This document shows, in pieces, positions 11,901 through 23,937 of a stretch of DNA of 64,000 bases. The notes under the pieces are model-generated. The model did not search any database, was not told where the DNA came from, and saw nothing but the letters and a program-made list of their open reading frames with translations. The position numbers and the translations under genes are program-made. The DNA comes from Nematostella vectensis (lineage: Eukaryota > Cnidaria > Anthozoa > Actiniaria > Edwardsiidae): NCBI RefSeq assembly GCF_932526225.1, contig NC_064037.1:4980703-5044702 (forward strand), read 5' to 3'. Position 1 is the first letter of the stretch; each line of letters opens with the position of its first letter.

Positions 11901-14900
11901 AGGCCCTATTCCTAAAATAGTCGCCACATACCCGCCTCATATCTCCCGCCAAAGACGTGCGGCAGGAAGAAGATGAGCATGCCAATCCCCATGGTCAGCA
12001 GTCCTACCCCACACCAGACAGGTTTCTTTCGTCTGGCGCCAAGGAAACTGACAAGTGGCGTTAGCACGAGAGCGGCGACGTCATATGAGCTTGTAAGGAA
12101 CCCCGTGCGAGAGCTAAAAAAGAAGAATGATAAAAAACTTTTACTTTCGAGCAACGCGAAATATGCAAAGTACGCACGGCTCAAATGTGGAAGTATACAA
12201 GCCTTGGCCTAATAAAACGCATTTTTTTTTCGGAGTCAGGCATTCGAGAAAGAAAGAAGTGATACAAAAAAACTGCGAAATGACTGAGATTGCCCAGCAT
12301 TAATCGTCCGCTGCCTGTTAGTTTTTTCGTCTAGCATCTTCTATCCCCTACCCCCTGTACTGGTTTTAAAGCATCATTTACATCACAATCGCATGCTCCT
12401 CTGACGCGGAATTAAGACTAGCATTTATGTCACGTAGCTGTATATACTTTCAAAACTCTGAAACCAGGTTTTCTAAGTAAACACGGAGAGTGCGCAGCAA
12501 AACAAGGCACATTTACGCAAATTAGAGGTCATTTTGTTTCTTATTATCAGATTCTATTATCAGATCCTATTCTAACAAACTCTGTTCATACTGCCCTTGT
12601 GCAGACCCACGAACGCAAGTGGGAAATTATAATTCTCGAGACGCCTCCCAAGGCTAGCGAACAAACAGCGTCAGTATTAGTAGTTCTCATTGCTTCCCTA
12701 GCAGACCTGACCTAAAAACAGCATCAGTCTCTAGGGTAGCAATGCTGTGTTGTCTGTCCAGGAGCTTAGGCTGTTTCCACGAGGTTGTGTTATGTTGCTT
12801 CCGTTCCACGAGGTTTATCTCAAGAGAGTTTGTGTTATGCTGTTTCCACGAGGTTTAGCTCAGGAGAGGTTGTGTTATGTTGTTTCCACGAGGTTTAGCT
12901 CAAGGGAGGATGTGTTAGGCTGTTTCCACGAGGTTTAGCTCAAGAGAGGTTGTTTTAGGTTGTTTCCACGAGGTTTAGCTCAAGAGAGTTTGTGTTAGGC
13001 TGTTTCCACGAGGTTTAGCTCAAGAGAGGTTGTGTTAGGCTGTTTTCACGAGGTTTAGCCCAAGAGAGGTTGTGTTATGTTTTTCCCACGAGGTTTAGCT
13101 CAAGAGAGGTTGTGTGATGTTGTTTCCACGAGGTTTAGCTCAAGAGAGGTTGTGTTATGCTGTTTCCACGAGGTTTAGCTCAAGAGAGGTTGTGTTATGC
13201 TGTTTCCACGAGGTTTAGCTCAAGAGAGGTTGTGTTATGTTGTTTCCACGAGGTTTTGCTCAAGAGAGGTTGTGTTAGGCTGTTTCCACGAGGTTTTGCT
13301 CAAGAGAGGTTGTGTTAGGTTGTTTCCACGAGGTTTAGCTCAAGAGAGGTTGTGTTATGTTGTTTCCACGAGGTTTAGCTCAAGAGAGGTTGTGTTATGC
13401 TGTTTCCACGAGGTTTAGCTCAAGAGAGGTTGTGTTAGGCTGTTTCCACGAGGTTTAGCTCAAGAGAGGTTGTGTTAGGCTGTTTCCACGAGGTTTAGCT
13501 CAAGAGAGGTTGTGTTATGCTGTTTCCACGAGGTTTAGCTCAAGAGAGGTTGTGTTATGCTGTTTCCACGAGGTTTAGCTCAAGAGAGGTTGTGTTAGGC
13601 TGTTTCCACGAGGTTTAGCTCAAGAGAGGTTGTGTTAGGCTGTTTCCACGAGGTTTAGCTCAAGAGAGGTTGTGTTATGTTGTTTCCACGAGGTTTAGCT
13701 CAAGAGAGGTTGTGTTAGGCTGTTTCCACGAGGTTTTGCTCAAGAGAGGTTGTGTTAGGCTGTTTCCACGAGGTTTAGCTCAAGAGAGGTTGTGTTATGT
13801 TGTTTCCACGAGGTTTTGCTCAAGAGAGGTTGTGTTAGGCTGTTTCCACAAGGTTTAGCTCAAGAGAGGTTGTGTTATGTTGTTTCCACGAGGTTTAGCT
13901 CAAGAGAGGTTGTGTTATGTTGTTTCCACGAGGTTTAGCTCAAGAGAGGTTGTGTTATGTTGTTTCCACGAGGTTTAACCCAAGAGAGGTTGTGTTATGC
14001 TGTTTCCACGAGGTTTAGCTCAAGAGAGGTTGTGTTAGGCTGTTTCCACGAGGTTTAGCTCAAGAGAGGTTGTGTTATGCTGTTTCCACGAGGTTTAGCT
14101 CAAGAGAGGTTGTGTTATGTTGTTTCCACGAGGTTTAGCTCAAGAGAGGTTGTGTTAGGCTGTTTCCACGAGGTTTAGCTCAAGAGAGGTTGTGTTATGT
14201 TGTTTCCACGAGGTTTAGCTCAAGAGAGGTTGTGTTATGTTGTTTCCACGAGGTTTAGCTCAAGAGAGGTTGTGTTAGGCTGTTTCCACGAGGTTTAGCT
14301 CAAGAGAGGTTGTGTTATGTTGTTTCCACGAGGTTTAGCTCAAGAGAGGTTGTGTTATGTTGTTTCCGAGAGGTTTAACCCAAGAGAGTTTGTGTTATGC
14401 TGTTTCCACGAGGTTTAGCTCAGGACAGGTTGTGTTATGCTGTTTCCACGAGGTTTAGCTCAAGAGAGGTTGTGTTATGTTGTTTCCACGAGGTTTAGCT
14501 CAAGAGAGGTTGTGTTAGGCTGTTTCCACGAGGTTAAGCTCAAGAGAGGTTGTGTTAGGTTGTTTCCACGAGGTTCAGCTCAAGAGAGGTTGTGTTAGGC
14601 TGTTTTCACGAGGTTTAGCTCAAAAGAGGTTGTGTTATGTTGTTTCCACGAGGTTTTGCTCAAGAGAGGTTGTGTTATGTTGTTTCCACGAGGTTTAGCT
14701 CAAGAGAGGTTGTGTTATGCTGTTTCCACGAGGTTTTGCTCAAGAGAGGTTGTGTTAGGCTGTTTCCACGAGGTTTAGCTCAAGAGAGGTTGTGTTATGC
14801 TGTTTCCACGAGGTTTAGCTCAAGAGAGGTTGTGTTAGGCTGTTTCCACGAGGTTTAGCTCAAGAGAGGTTGTGTTAGGCTGTTTCCACGAGGTTTAGCT

Positions 14901-17900
14901 CAAGAGAGGTTGTGTTATGCTGTTTCCACGAGGTTTAGCTCAAGAGAGGTTGTGTTATGCTGTTTCCACGAGGTTTAGCTCAAGAGAGGTTGTGTTAGGC
15001 TGTTTCCACGAGGTTTAGCTCAAGAGAGGTTGTGTTATGCTGTTTCCACGAGGTTTAGCTCAAGAGAGATTGTGTTAGGCTGTTTCCACGAGGTTTAGCT
15101 CAAGAGAGGTTGTGTTATGCTGTTTCCACGAGGTTTAGCTCAAGAGAGGTTGTGTTATGTTGTTTCCACGAGGTTTAGCTCAAGAGAGGTTGTGTTATGT
15201 TGTTTCCACGAGGTTTAGCTCAAGAGAGGTTGTGTTATGTTGTTTCCACGAGGTTTAGCTCAAGAGAGGTTGTGTTATGCTGTTTCCACGAGGTTTAGCT
15301 CAAGAGAGGTTGTGTTATGTTGTTTCCACGAGGTTTAGCTCAAGAGAGGTTGTGTTATGTTGTTTCCACGAGGTTTTGCTCAAGAGAGGTTGTGTTAGGC
15401 TGTTTCCACGAGGTTTAGCTCAAGAGAGGTTGTGTTAGGCTGTTTCCACGAGGTTTAGCTCAAGAGAGGTTGTGTTATGTTGTTTCCACGAGGTTTAGCT
15501 CAAGAGAGGTTGTGTTAGGCTGTTTCCACGAGGTTTAGCTCAAGAGAGGTTGTGTTATGCTGTTTCCACGAGGTTTAGCTCAAGAGAGGTTGTGTTAGGC
15601 TGTTTTCACGAGGTTTAGCCCAAGAGAGGTTGTGTTATGCTGTTTCCACGAGGTTTAGCTCAAGAGAGGTTGTGTTATGCTGTTTCCACGAGGTTTAGCT
15701 CAAGAGAGGTTGTGTTAGGCTGTTTCCACGAGGTTTAGCTCAAGAGAGGTTGTGTTAGGCTGTTTCCACGAGGTTTAGCTCAAGAGAGGTTGTGTTATGT
15801 TGTTTCCACGAGGTTTAGCTCAAGAGAGGTTGTGTTAGGCTGTTTCCACGAGGTTTTGCTCAAGAGAGGTTGTGTTAGGCTGTTTCCACGAGGTTTAGCT
15901 CAAGAGAGGTTGTGTTATGTTGTTTCCACGAGGTTTTGCTCAAGAGAGGTTGTGTTAGGCTGTTTCCACAAGGTTTAGCTCAAGAGAGGTTGTGTTATGT
16001 TGTTTCCACGAGGTTTAGCTCAAGAGAGGTTGTGTTATGTTGTTTCCACGAGGTTTAGCTCAAGAGAGGTTGTGTTATGTTGTTTCCACGAGGTTTAACC
16101 CAAGAGAGGTTGTGTTATGCTGTTTCCACGAGGTTTAGCTCAAGAGAGGTTGTGTTAGGCTGTTTCCACGAGGTTTAGCTCAAGAGAGGTTGTGTTATGC
16201 TGTTTCCACGAGGTTTAGCTCAAGAGAGGTTGTGTTATGTTGTTTCCACGAGGTTTAGCTCAAGAGAGGTTGTGTTAGGCTGTTTCCACGAGGTTTAGCT
16301 CAAGAGAGGTTGTGTTATGTTGTTTCCACGAGGTTTAGCTCAAGAGAGGTTGTGTTATGTTGTTTCCACGAGGTTTAGCTCAAGAGAGGTTGTGTTAGGC
16401 TGTTTCCACGAGGTTTAGCTCAAGAGAGGTTGTGTTATGTTGTTTCCACGAGGTTTAGCTCAAGAGAGGTTGTGTTATGTTGTTTCCGAGAGGTTTAACC
16501 CAAGAGAGTTTGTGTTATGCTGTTTCCACGAGGTTTAGCTCAGGACAGGTTGTGTTATGCTGTTTCCACGAGGTTTAGCTCAAGAGAGGTTGTGTTATGT
16601 TGTTTCCACGAGGTTTAGCTCAAGAGAGGTTGTGTTAGGCTGTTTCCACGAGGTTAAGCTCAAGAGAGGTTGTGTTAGGTTGTTTCCACGAGGTTCAGCT
16701 CAAGAGAGGTTGTGTTAGGCTGTTTTCACGAGGTTTAGCTCAAAAGAGGTTGTGTTATGTTGTTTCCACGAGGTTTTGCTCAAGAGAGGTTGTGTTATGT
16801 TGTTTCCACGAGGTTTAGCTCAAGAGAGGTTGTGTTATGCTGTTTCCACGAGGTTTTGCTCAAGAGAGGTTGTGTTAGGCTGTTTCCACGAGGTTTAGCT
16901 CAAGAGAGGTTGTGTTATGCTGTTTCCACGAGGTTTAGCTCAAGAGAGGTTGTGTTAGGCTGTTTCCACGAGGTTTAGCTCAAGAGAGGTTGTGTTAGGC
17001 TGTTTCCACGAGGTTTAGCTCAAGAGAGGTTGTGTTATGCTGTTTCCACGAGGTTTAGCTCAAGAGAGGTTGTGTTATGCTGTTTCCACGAGGTTTAGCT
17101 CAAGAGAGGTTGTGTTAGGCTGTTTCCACGAGGTTTAGCTCAAGAGAGGTTGTGTTATGCTGTTTCCACGAGGTTTAGCTCAAGAGAGATTGTGTTAGGC
17201 TGTTTCCACGAGGTTTAGCTCAAGAGAGGTTGTGTTATGCTGTTTCCACGAGGTTTAGCTCAAGAGAGGTTGTGTTATGTTGTTTCCACGAGGTTTAGCT
17301 CAAGAGAGGTTGTGTTATGTTGTTTCCACGAGGTTTAGCTCAAGAGAGGTTGTGTTATGTTGTTTCCACGAGGTTTAGCTCAAGAGAGGTTGTGTTATGC
17401 TGTTTCCACGAGGTTTAGCTCAAGAGAGGTTGTGTTATGTTGTTTCCACGAGGTTTAGCTCAAGAGAGGTTGTGTTATGTTGTTTCCACGAGGTTTAGCT
17501 CAAGAGAGGTTGTGTTATGTTGTTTCCACGAGGTTTAGCTCAAGAGAGGTTGTGTTAGGCTGTTTCCACGAGGTTTAGCTCAAGAGAGGTTGTGTTATGT
17601 TGTTTCCACGAGGTTTAGCTCAAGAGAGGTTGTGTTAGGCTGTTTCCACGAGGTTTAGCTCAAGAGAGGTTGTGTTATGCTGTTTCCACGAGGTTTAGCT
17701 CAAGAGAGGTTGTGTTAGGCTGTTTTCACGAGGTTTAGCCCAAGAGAGGTTGTGTTAGGCTGTTTTCACGAGGTTTAGCCCAAGAGAGGTTATGTTATGC
17801 TGTTTCCACGAGGTTTAGCTCAAGAGAGGTTGTGCTATGTTGTTTCCACGAGGTTTAGCTCAAGAGAGGTTGTGTTATGTAAGCGGATGCCTAGTCCCGT

Positions 17901-18490
17901 CAAGCGATGGAATGAATGGAGGGGGAGGGGCGCAATAACATTAAGATTCTCATACAAAAATAAAAATATCCCTTCTAATGATGACCTGACTGAAATGATC
18001 CATTCTACACTTTGCTAAATCTCGAACCATAACTGATCACAGAGAGAAGTTCGTGGATAGTAACAGTTTCCCTACCGGCATTTCCGGGTTATTTTCCCTT
18101 GATTGCAACAAGTCTTGTAATGAGTAGGTCAAAAATGTACCCCTTTCAATTCTTCTTTCAAGTTCTGAAAGAAGTCTCGACATAACGCCAATTGATAGTG
18201 AATCGTGGGAGGTTTTCCTCCCATGACAGGACCTATGTTTTAAATTTAAGCCCTCTCATTGGAATGGATCAAATAACTCACCTTGTGTAACCATAACGCT
18301 TCTCGATAGTCGAGATCGACACCGAATAAACACCGTTTACAACGATGCTCTGCGTGAAAAAATACATAACAAGAAAGAACAGGAACCACTTTGGAGAGTT
18401 CATGAACTGTAGACATCTTGGTTTTAATTTCCACCAACCGAACACAGAGTGAGTTGCAGCTAATGTGGAATGGTCTCGCTCGCTTTTCAT
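5905..18490 (-). CDS. OATP/SLCO organic-anion transporter, copy B (complete, 10 exons)
   Basis: Complete OATP-family membrane transporter, predicted 625 aa. Exons: 18490-18282, 12113-11932, 11439-11203, 10506-10277, 9537-9300, 9060-8907, 7827-7689, 6855-6692, 6392-6261, 6097-5905. All phases agree and total 626 codons including the stop. Visible family marks are: first helix FLFFLVMYFFTQ; exon 2 helices ending LPHVF; the OATP signature DERWVGAWWPGF at residues 238-249; a Kazal-like extracellular loop (about residues 427-470) with YSPVC, SSCHAGC and CSCL; and the last exons with GSIPGPILFGSLFDLACILW, CDGQGNCLEYN and a final helix. Intron 6 appears to start with GC (AACAG|gcaagt); this is the only donor that keeps frame. 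Five introns contain minisatellites or copied exon ends. Substrate is unknown. Family call is firm; individual splice sites are by eye. Confidence 0.9.
6596..6712. repeat. Copied exon-8 end and splice donor
   Basis: On the minus strand, the last bases of exon 8 and its donor (TAACGCTAAG|gtatgt, ending at 6692) recur about 93 bp into the intron as TAACGCTAAGgtagtg (6596-6621). A weaker third copy lies at about 6650-6680. The copied site is a possible decoy donor. Confidence 0.7.
6980..7470. repeat. ~83-bp minisatellite in OATP copy B intron 7
   Basis: Six tandem copies of an approximately 77-83 bp unit containing AATGACTAAATGGAGAGGAG and GGGGAAATAAATTAGACC. Differences between copies are mainly in the A-rich spacer. 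The unit makes long open frames on the minus strand rich in YYSSPFSHCQLF, but these sit between coding exons 7 and 8 and are not coding. Confidence 0.93.
8285..8960. repeat. 136-bp tandem repeat made from exon 6 end and its donor
   Basis: Five copies at exactly 136-bp spacing (CCGCGGAG at 8311, 8447, 8583, 8719 and 8855). Each unit carries, on the minus strand, the codons for TVSMAGVNT, which is the end of OATP exon 6, plus the GC-type donor AACAG|gcaagt and about 60 bp of intron. Only the copy at 8855-8960 joins the real exon (9060-8907). The others sit in the intron as potential alternative donors. Confidence 0.9.
9660..9980. repeat. 29-bp minisatellite in OATP copy B intron 4
   Basis: Almost perfect tandem repeat of a 29-bp unit (TTGCGCTTGCGCTTGTG followed by TTTGACCGATTC), about 11 copies, between exons 4 and 5. 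The low divergence suggests recent expansion. Confidence 0.95.
10615..11190. other. OATP copy B intron 3
   Basis: Intron between exons 3 and 4. It has a local direct duplication, ATATTCCTTATTTGGGGATT at about 10656-10682 and again at about 10692-10718. No gene or RNA was recognised. Confidence 0.6.
12760..17880. repeat. 5.1 kb minisatellite, 40-bp unit, in OATP copy B intron 1
   Basis: About 128 tandem copies of a 40-bp unit (TGTTTCCACGAGGTTTAGCT followed by CAAGAGAGGTTGTGTTATGC). Variation is mostly TATGC/TAGGC/TATGT plus rare private changes. Private variants recur exactly 2,120 bp (53 units) apart: CAAGAGAGATTG at 15,061 and 17,181; CCGAGAGGTTTAACC at 14,366 and 16,486; CCACAAGG at 13,846 and 15,966. 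A block of about 2.1 kb has therefore been duplicated in tandem. The array fills most of the intron between exon 1 and exon 2. Confidence 0.97.
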
Positions 18491-20412
18491 GGCTCTTCGG
18501 GTTCAAATAGCTGACCTTGTTTTGATGATGTGCATTCATGATGATGAGGTATCATTTATCACTTTCCGATTATTAGTTTCTTTCTTTTAAATTGGAGTAA
18601 AGAGTAGAGGTATCTCCACGCCAAATTTGCACATGCAAAGAAAACGTGAAAGCTGGAAGTCACGCTCCGCATCCGTAAAAGAGAAAACTTTGGCGCTCAT
18701 CTGGACATGGGCGAGTTATGGGATTGGATTATTTTTGCCCCCCCCCCCCCCCATTAAAAATGTGGCTTCCACCCCTGGTTCAGAGTAAATGCAATTTATT
18801 GTTCCGCGAACTCTTGGCCCACAAAATCGGGGGTTGTTTGTATTCTAGTGTGCTCGCAGCTTTGTTTTATTGACATTTTCCCTTAGGTAGCTCGTCCCAG
18901 CTTGCAGTGGTACTCAATTTCCATTCATGAGAGCGGACCTCCCAGTCGAGGGGAGGGGGGAAGAACCTCTGGCTACGGGGATTCTCCCGCCCTCCGGCTA
19001 CAGGTCTGTCACACATGGCTCACAACCCAGGTTAGCTTTCGGCTGCTCCTGAAGAGGACATATATATAATACAAGTCCGGGTTGGCTAGTGCATACGTGT
19101 GTTTATATATGAAAAAATTGACGAACGTGGCAGATTCCCATAATGCAGCCCTACCTGAGAGCCGGGTTACATGCCCCGGGATGAAAATTGGCCCGGGTTA
19201 GAGGCAGGCTACTCCCTTGCTGTCATCACCATGATGCTTTGCGTGCAGACTCACAATTTCCAATATGGCGGACGCTTCAGAGCAGAAAGGGCCTGTGACG
19301 CCATAGCCATGCATAGCGTGATAGGCCCGCCGAGGGACGAGGCTACGTTAGGAGGTTATGAGAAGATCGTGTAAAGATGCGCTAAGTTCCGTATAAACAC
19401 GTGTAGAAAAATGAGGGTTCCTAAGGGTTATACTCGAAGGCCGAAAATTCAATTTATCAACAATGTTTGGCGCAATGTTAGCATGCTTTTGTGTTTTTCA
19501 AATGCTTCCACGTTTGGATTTACAGATTGGCAGCGCTTCTGTACTTTGACTCCTTTGTACTTTTTGGCCAATGATGAGTCTCCACAAGTCGAGGACTATT
19601 TAAGTTTCTTGAGTGTAAGGTTTTTTCTTTTTAGCTCTCTGCATTTGTCCTAAAAGATGGCTATTGTTCGATTCCATCGCAACGCATTATAGAAAGCTGC
19701 ATCCATCTGAAAAATTCAAAAGACCATTCTTCTGTACACAATACACAAGCATCGGCTTGTGTTTGATTTGCTTGTTATAAGCGTCTTTTGTTTTTGGATC
19801 TTAACATCTGAATAAAAGAGAGCCAGTTACTTTAATCAGCCAATATATACCTGTAGTGACCGATCATTTTATCTTGATGATAAATGGGCATGAGAGCATC
19901 ATAGTTTACGCCTCCACCAATACAGGAAATCCTCTTATATTAGCTGCTGCATAGTGAGGCATGAAAGAGACTTCTTGGGTTTCCTTACTTTTCGGCGTTT
20001 CAGTCTGTCTTGTATATTTTTTGGAAAAGGTTATTTCTGTAAGGCGAGTAAATTAAGGAAGGAGCCCTTACAGGCCTCTCTTTCCTGCTCTTTAATGATC
20101 TAGCAGAGGCTTCCGAGAGCAACACAGAGAATAGAGGGCATTGCTATAGAAAACAGGAGAAGCGCAGAATACACATAAAAGACCATGTTTTGCGATTTAG
20201 TTTAGGATTGGTAGGAGCAGCTTCAGAAACTCCCGACACCCGACACAACTATAATTCTACAAACAGGGCCTTAGCAGTGGTTGGGGCACGGGGGGAAGGC
20301 GCCCCCCCCCCCCCCCCCCAATATTTTCTTTATGTTTCTTTATTCTCCCCCCTCCCCCCAATTTCTCAATTTCTCAATTTTTGGAGTCCGTCACAGAGAA
20401 AAATATCAGGGT
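18491..20412. other. Intergenic, 5' side of OATP copy B
   Basis: Contains a C run (18,738-18,752), GC-rich patches near 18,940-19,000 and assorted short open frames with no domain. Elements controlling copy B could lie here, but none was recognised. Confidence 0.5.
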
Positions 20413-20536
20413 ATACAGCGGCGTAGCCAGGATTTTTAACAGGAAGGCCCTTTCAAGTCATTTTCTCCTGTATTTTCTATTTTTGGCTGCTAGAAAGGGG
20501 GGTCACCCTGGGCCACCCCCTGGATACGCCCCTGAT
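20413..20536. repeat. Dispersed MITE-like repeat (copy 1)
   Basis: Starts GGCGTAGCCAGGATTTTTAA and ends CCCCTGGATACGCCCCTG, so its ends are imperfect inverted repeats. Middle blocks CCCTTTCAAG and TTTGGCTGCTAGAA recur in the same order at 37,546-37,698. A small non-autonomous element family is the simplest reading. Confidence 0.75.
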
Positions 20537-23500
20537 ATAGCCGCGCGCAAACGGACGGAGTATAATTCCAACATGCGCCGTCATCGAGGCTGTGTAAGCA
20601 GTCCATGCGACAGTGATAGGAGTGCATTTGGCTGATCGGTACTTTCATCGCTTGTAACCCTGATCTTGTTGTTCACCTCGAGGGGGGATTATCCGTCATC
20701 TCATCTTATCTTATACTAAAACAGACTAGTACAAGCAAAGAAGGTCGGCATTGTCTTCCTCTTAGAATTGTGTTCGTAACTGGATAGTCTATGTCTATGA
20801 GATTCGATGTTTTGAGAGGTGGACTTTGTAGTGATCTATGTGCGCATAATTTGCAACATGTTTTCCCGGGCGCCAAGCCTGAAGCGCAAAAAAAGACACG
20901 AAAATTTAACTGCAGCATCTTTTTTCTTTGCTGTGTGCATCCAGTAGGCAAGCAAGCCTAACCCGTGATATACAGAACAGTCATGTGACCGGCATGGCGG
21001 GGAAATTAAATACCATTTCCGGTTTATCTTGTGACATAGCGATTATGTAGCGGCATCCCGTGAAAAAAAAACTTTATTCATTGCGCCGAATAAAACAATT
21101 CAGATTTACATGAAAGGGTATGGTCTTTTGGAGTTTGTGGTATATAGATCTGCTGTCGTGGAAATAGTTCATTTTCTGTTGTTTAACATTTATTTCTGAC
21201 ATTCTTTACATAATAGCGAATTCCCAAATATTCGCAATTGCCTGATAAAGTACGCGACTTACTAAACGCATACAGACCCTAGAAAAGCCCTAAAAGCTTG
21301 ATAAAAAGACGACAAAATACCTCTTAAAGATCTAATTCCACATTCTGGACATGTCTCGTCCCGTTGACAGATGCTAAGCTACTTATCCAACTCGTGATTC
21401 GTTGTTTACATTGTTCAAGTTTACCCAGGCTTTCAAATCAAACTAAAAGAAGCAAGAAAACAGCTTTAAATCGTGTTAAAATTGGAGACTTTCTTCTGCA
21501 CCAAATTACTGTTTATGTTCTGTACGTTTATGGGTTAGGAGGACCCTGCGCGCTGCCGGAAATCCCGTGAAGTTTTCGTAGCGTGCGGGCTACCCTCGGG
21601 TCACAATGTTATGTTTTGGGATTGTTTTGACGGCAACACACTTTCCTGGGAAGTATTACTTCCGGTAAGCAGTTAACAACTTCCGGTATTGGTCATTTCA
21701 GTCTCAATGAAAACAGACGCTGCAGATAGAAGAATAGAAAATTTGGACCCCAGCGTTAATTTGAGGTTTCTCTGGTGCTAAGAATCCTAATAAACATTGC
21801 GCAAGAAAATGTTCTGATTAAATGTTTTGTGTTTTAAATTTTCGGTTTTTAAATCACCAAGCACCCAAACAATATATAGAATTCACTACTAACACTAAAT
21901 TTCTAAATCCTCCATTTAGTTGAAAGAAAAAGGCTCACTTAAATCTATGATTCATAAAGACGACCTTCATTGTTTAAACTTGCCTTAGTATCCTAGAAAC
22001 GGTCTAAAGCGTATAGAAAATCACTAGGACACTTTTTATTTTTATTTTTGATGCCATTCATAATTTAATAGAGGTGATTTAAAAAGACTTAGAACTGCAA
22101 TTTATCTATCAGTGAAAGCTAACCACTAACGCCATAGTTTCACGCTCGAGCCAGAAAGCAAACTCGTTAATTTTTGATTGGTCGAAATTGATGACGGCTA
22201 GTAATGTGTGTCCGATTATGGTGGCGGTATTGTATACTGTAGCATCATACAAGAAAGAAAATCTCCTTTCAGACCACACAAGCTCTAAATGCTGGAAATA
22301 CTTTATAAGAATCGTATTTTGTCTGAGATTTCTACCCCCCACTCATACCCCCCGACGGTAGCATGGGCCGAACGGGCATGTCAAGAGCAGTTTGACAACC
22401 GCGTGTCTTGTTGTGTGACAAGTGGATCTTTCACAGCCTATTTTCATCGTCAGTGGCGAGTGACACTTTGCGGTCAAGAAGTTGTCAAATTTTGCAACTA
22501 CTATTATTATCTAGCTCCTTAGAAAAGCAGACTCGGAGAGACAGATAACCGGCTAAAACACGTTAGCTTCAAGTCATTATTGTAATAAATGCTTTAGGTT
22601 GGTGTCAATTTTTCTCGTCTTGACGAACTTTTTTGACAGCTTTTCTGGGAAGATTAATTTATATTTTGGCCTTGAGCAACGCTGGTTTAGCTGTATAAAT
22701 TTTTTGACATTGCCCACGTTTCAAGCTAAATAAAGAGTCATTACAAACCATTCTTTCGAATTCCCAATTACTACTGAGAAAGAAATTCTAAAGCTCACAA
22801 AATGTCATGTCGTTATTAGCAAATTAAAATCTGCTTCAAAGAAATTTTAAATAAGTTGTTCAGAAAACAAACGAGGGAAGCCATTTAGTGACATTTAGCG
22901 CTAGGAAGCCAAATGTAGGCCATTCATATCCTAGGAATCCATTCAAAGACAATTTCTTACCAACTCTCCTTATTCTTTTCATAAAAACAAAGAGTGGCCT
23001 GGCCTTACCGGTAAGTTAAAAGGCTCTACATTGATACATTTTTTATTCCATGCGTTTATAGAATTATGTCAACAAAATGGTTTTCTAAATGAAGGATCAA
23101 TAAGAATAAAGCGAAATAAGGCCACCTCGAGCTCAAAGGATTCAAACTGCGACAGACGATTGCTCATTTTTACGGGCCGCCACGGTTGCATAGCAAAATC
23201 TACAAGGGATTTTTTTTCACAAGATTGAAGCAAATACTAATTTTTCGAGCAGTTTTGATTGATTCTATTTTTTTTTTCATTTTGACAACAATTTGTGGTT
23301 TTCAAGTTGACAAAGTTTCACCACTAATTAGGGCGGATGGCGTTAGGGTAGGGGGCAAGAGGTCGAGTTTGACAGATACAAGGGATAAAAACAGAATGAA
23401 TATTGTTCGGTTACAAAAAGATGAGCGAATGGGTTGGCTGACAAGCCTCGGTGAATTCTGAAGAACAACGCTATCTAAAGCTGCGTCATCAGTCTCTCAT

Positions 23501-23937
23501 AGCTTCAACTAAGTCAGAGAAGTTAGCTTGCTTATTTGGTTTAGCGGCTGATATTACTAGGCCGCGCGTTGCTCAAGGGTTGCTGTCTGTCATTCGAGAA
23601 TTGTTTAACCAGCGTATTTGCCCAGCACGAAAAAAAAAACAAAGACGCATATGCATATTCCATGTCCTAGGCTTGCGACATTTCCATATTCCCTCCATAC
23701 ACCTCTCAAACTAGAGTTAAGTTAAATCACAGTGACTTCCTTTAGTTACAGGAGATAACATGTTTCGCTTGCAATGGGTCATTAGGACGCGCAAAGCAGG
23801 TATCACACAGTTCTTATGTTGTTTTGAGATTCTTATTTTCTTCTTTACAAGGGCAATTTATAATTCATTATACTGTACAAAGGAGGCCGGGACAATAAAG
23901 AGACCCTGACATTTTGGCAATTCAAAATTGTTGAATT
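20537..23937. other. Intergenic, 3' of TGIF gene
   Basis: AT-rich unique-looking sequence with scattered short open frames, none with a recognisable domain or convincing splice context. Distal regulatory DNA for the homeobox gene could be here but cannot be seen from sequence alone. Confidence 0.5.

Noticed and set aside
12747-18018. Many 60-73 codon open frames such as CYVVSTRFSSREVV on plus
   Set aside because: They are translations of the 40-bp minisatellite in an OATP intron; identical frames recur 2,120 bp apart because the DNA block is duplicated.
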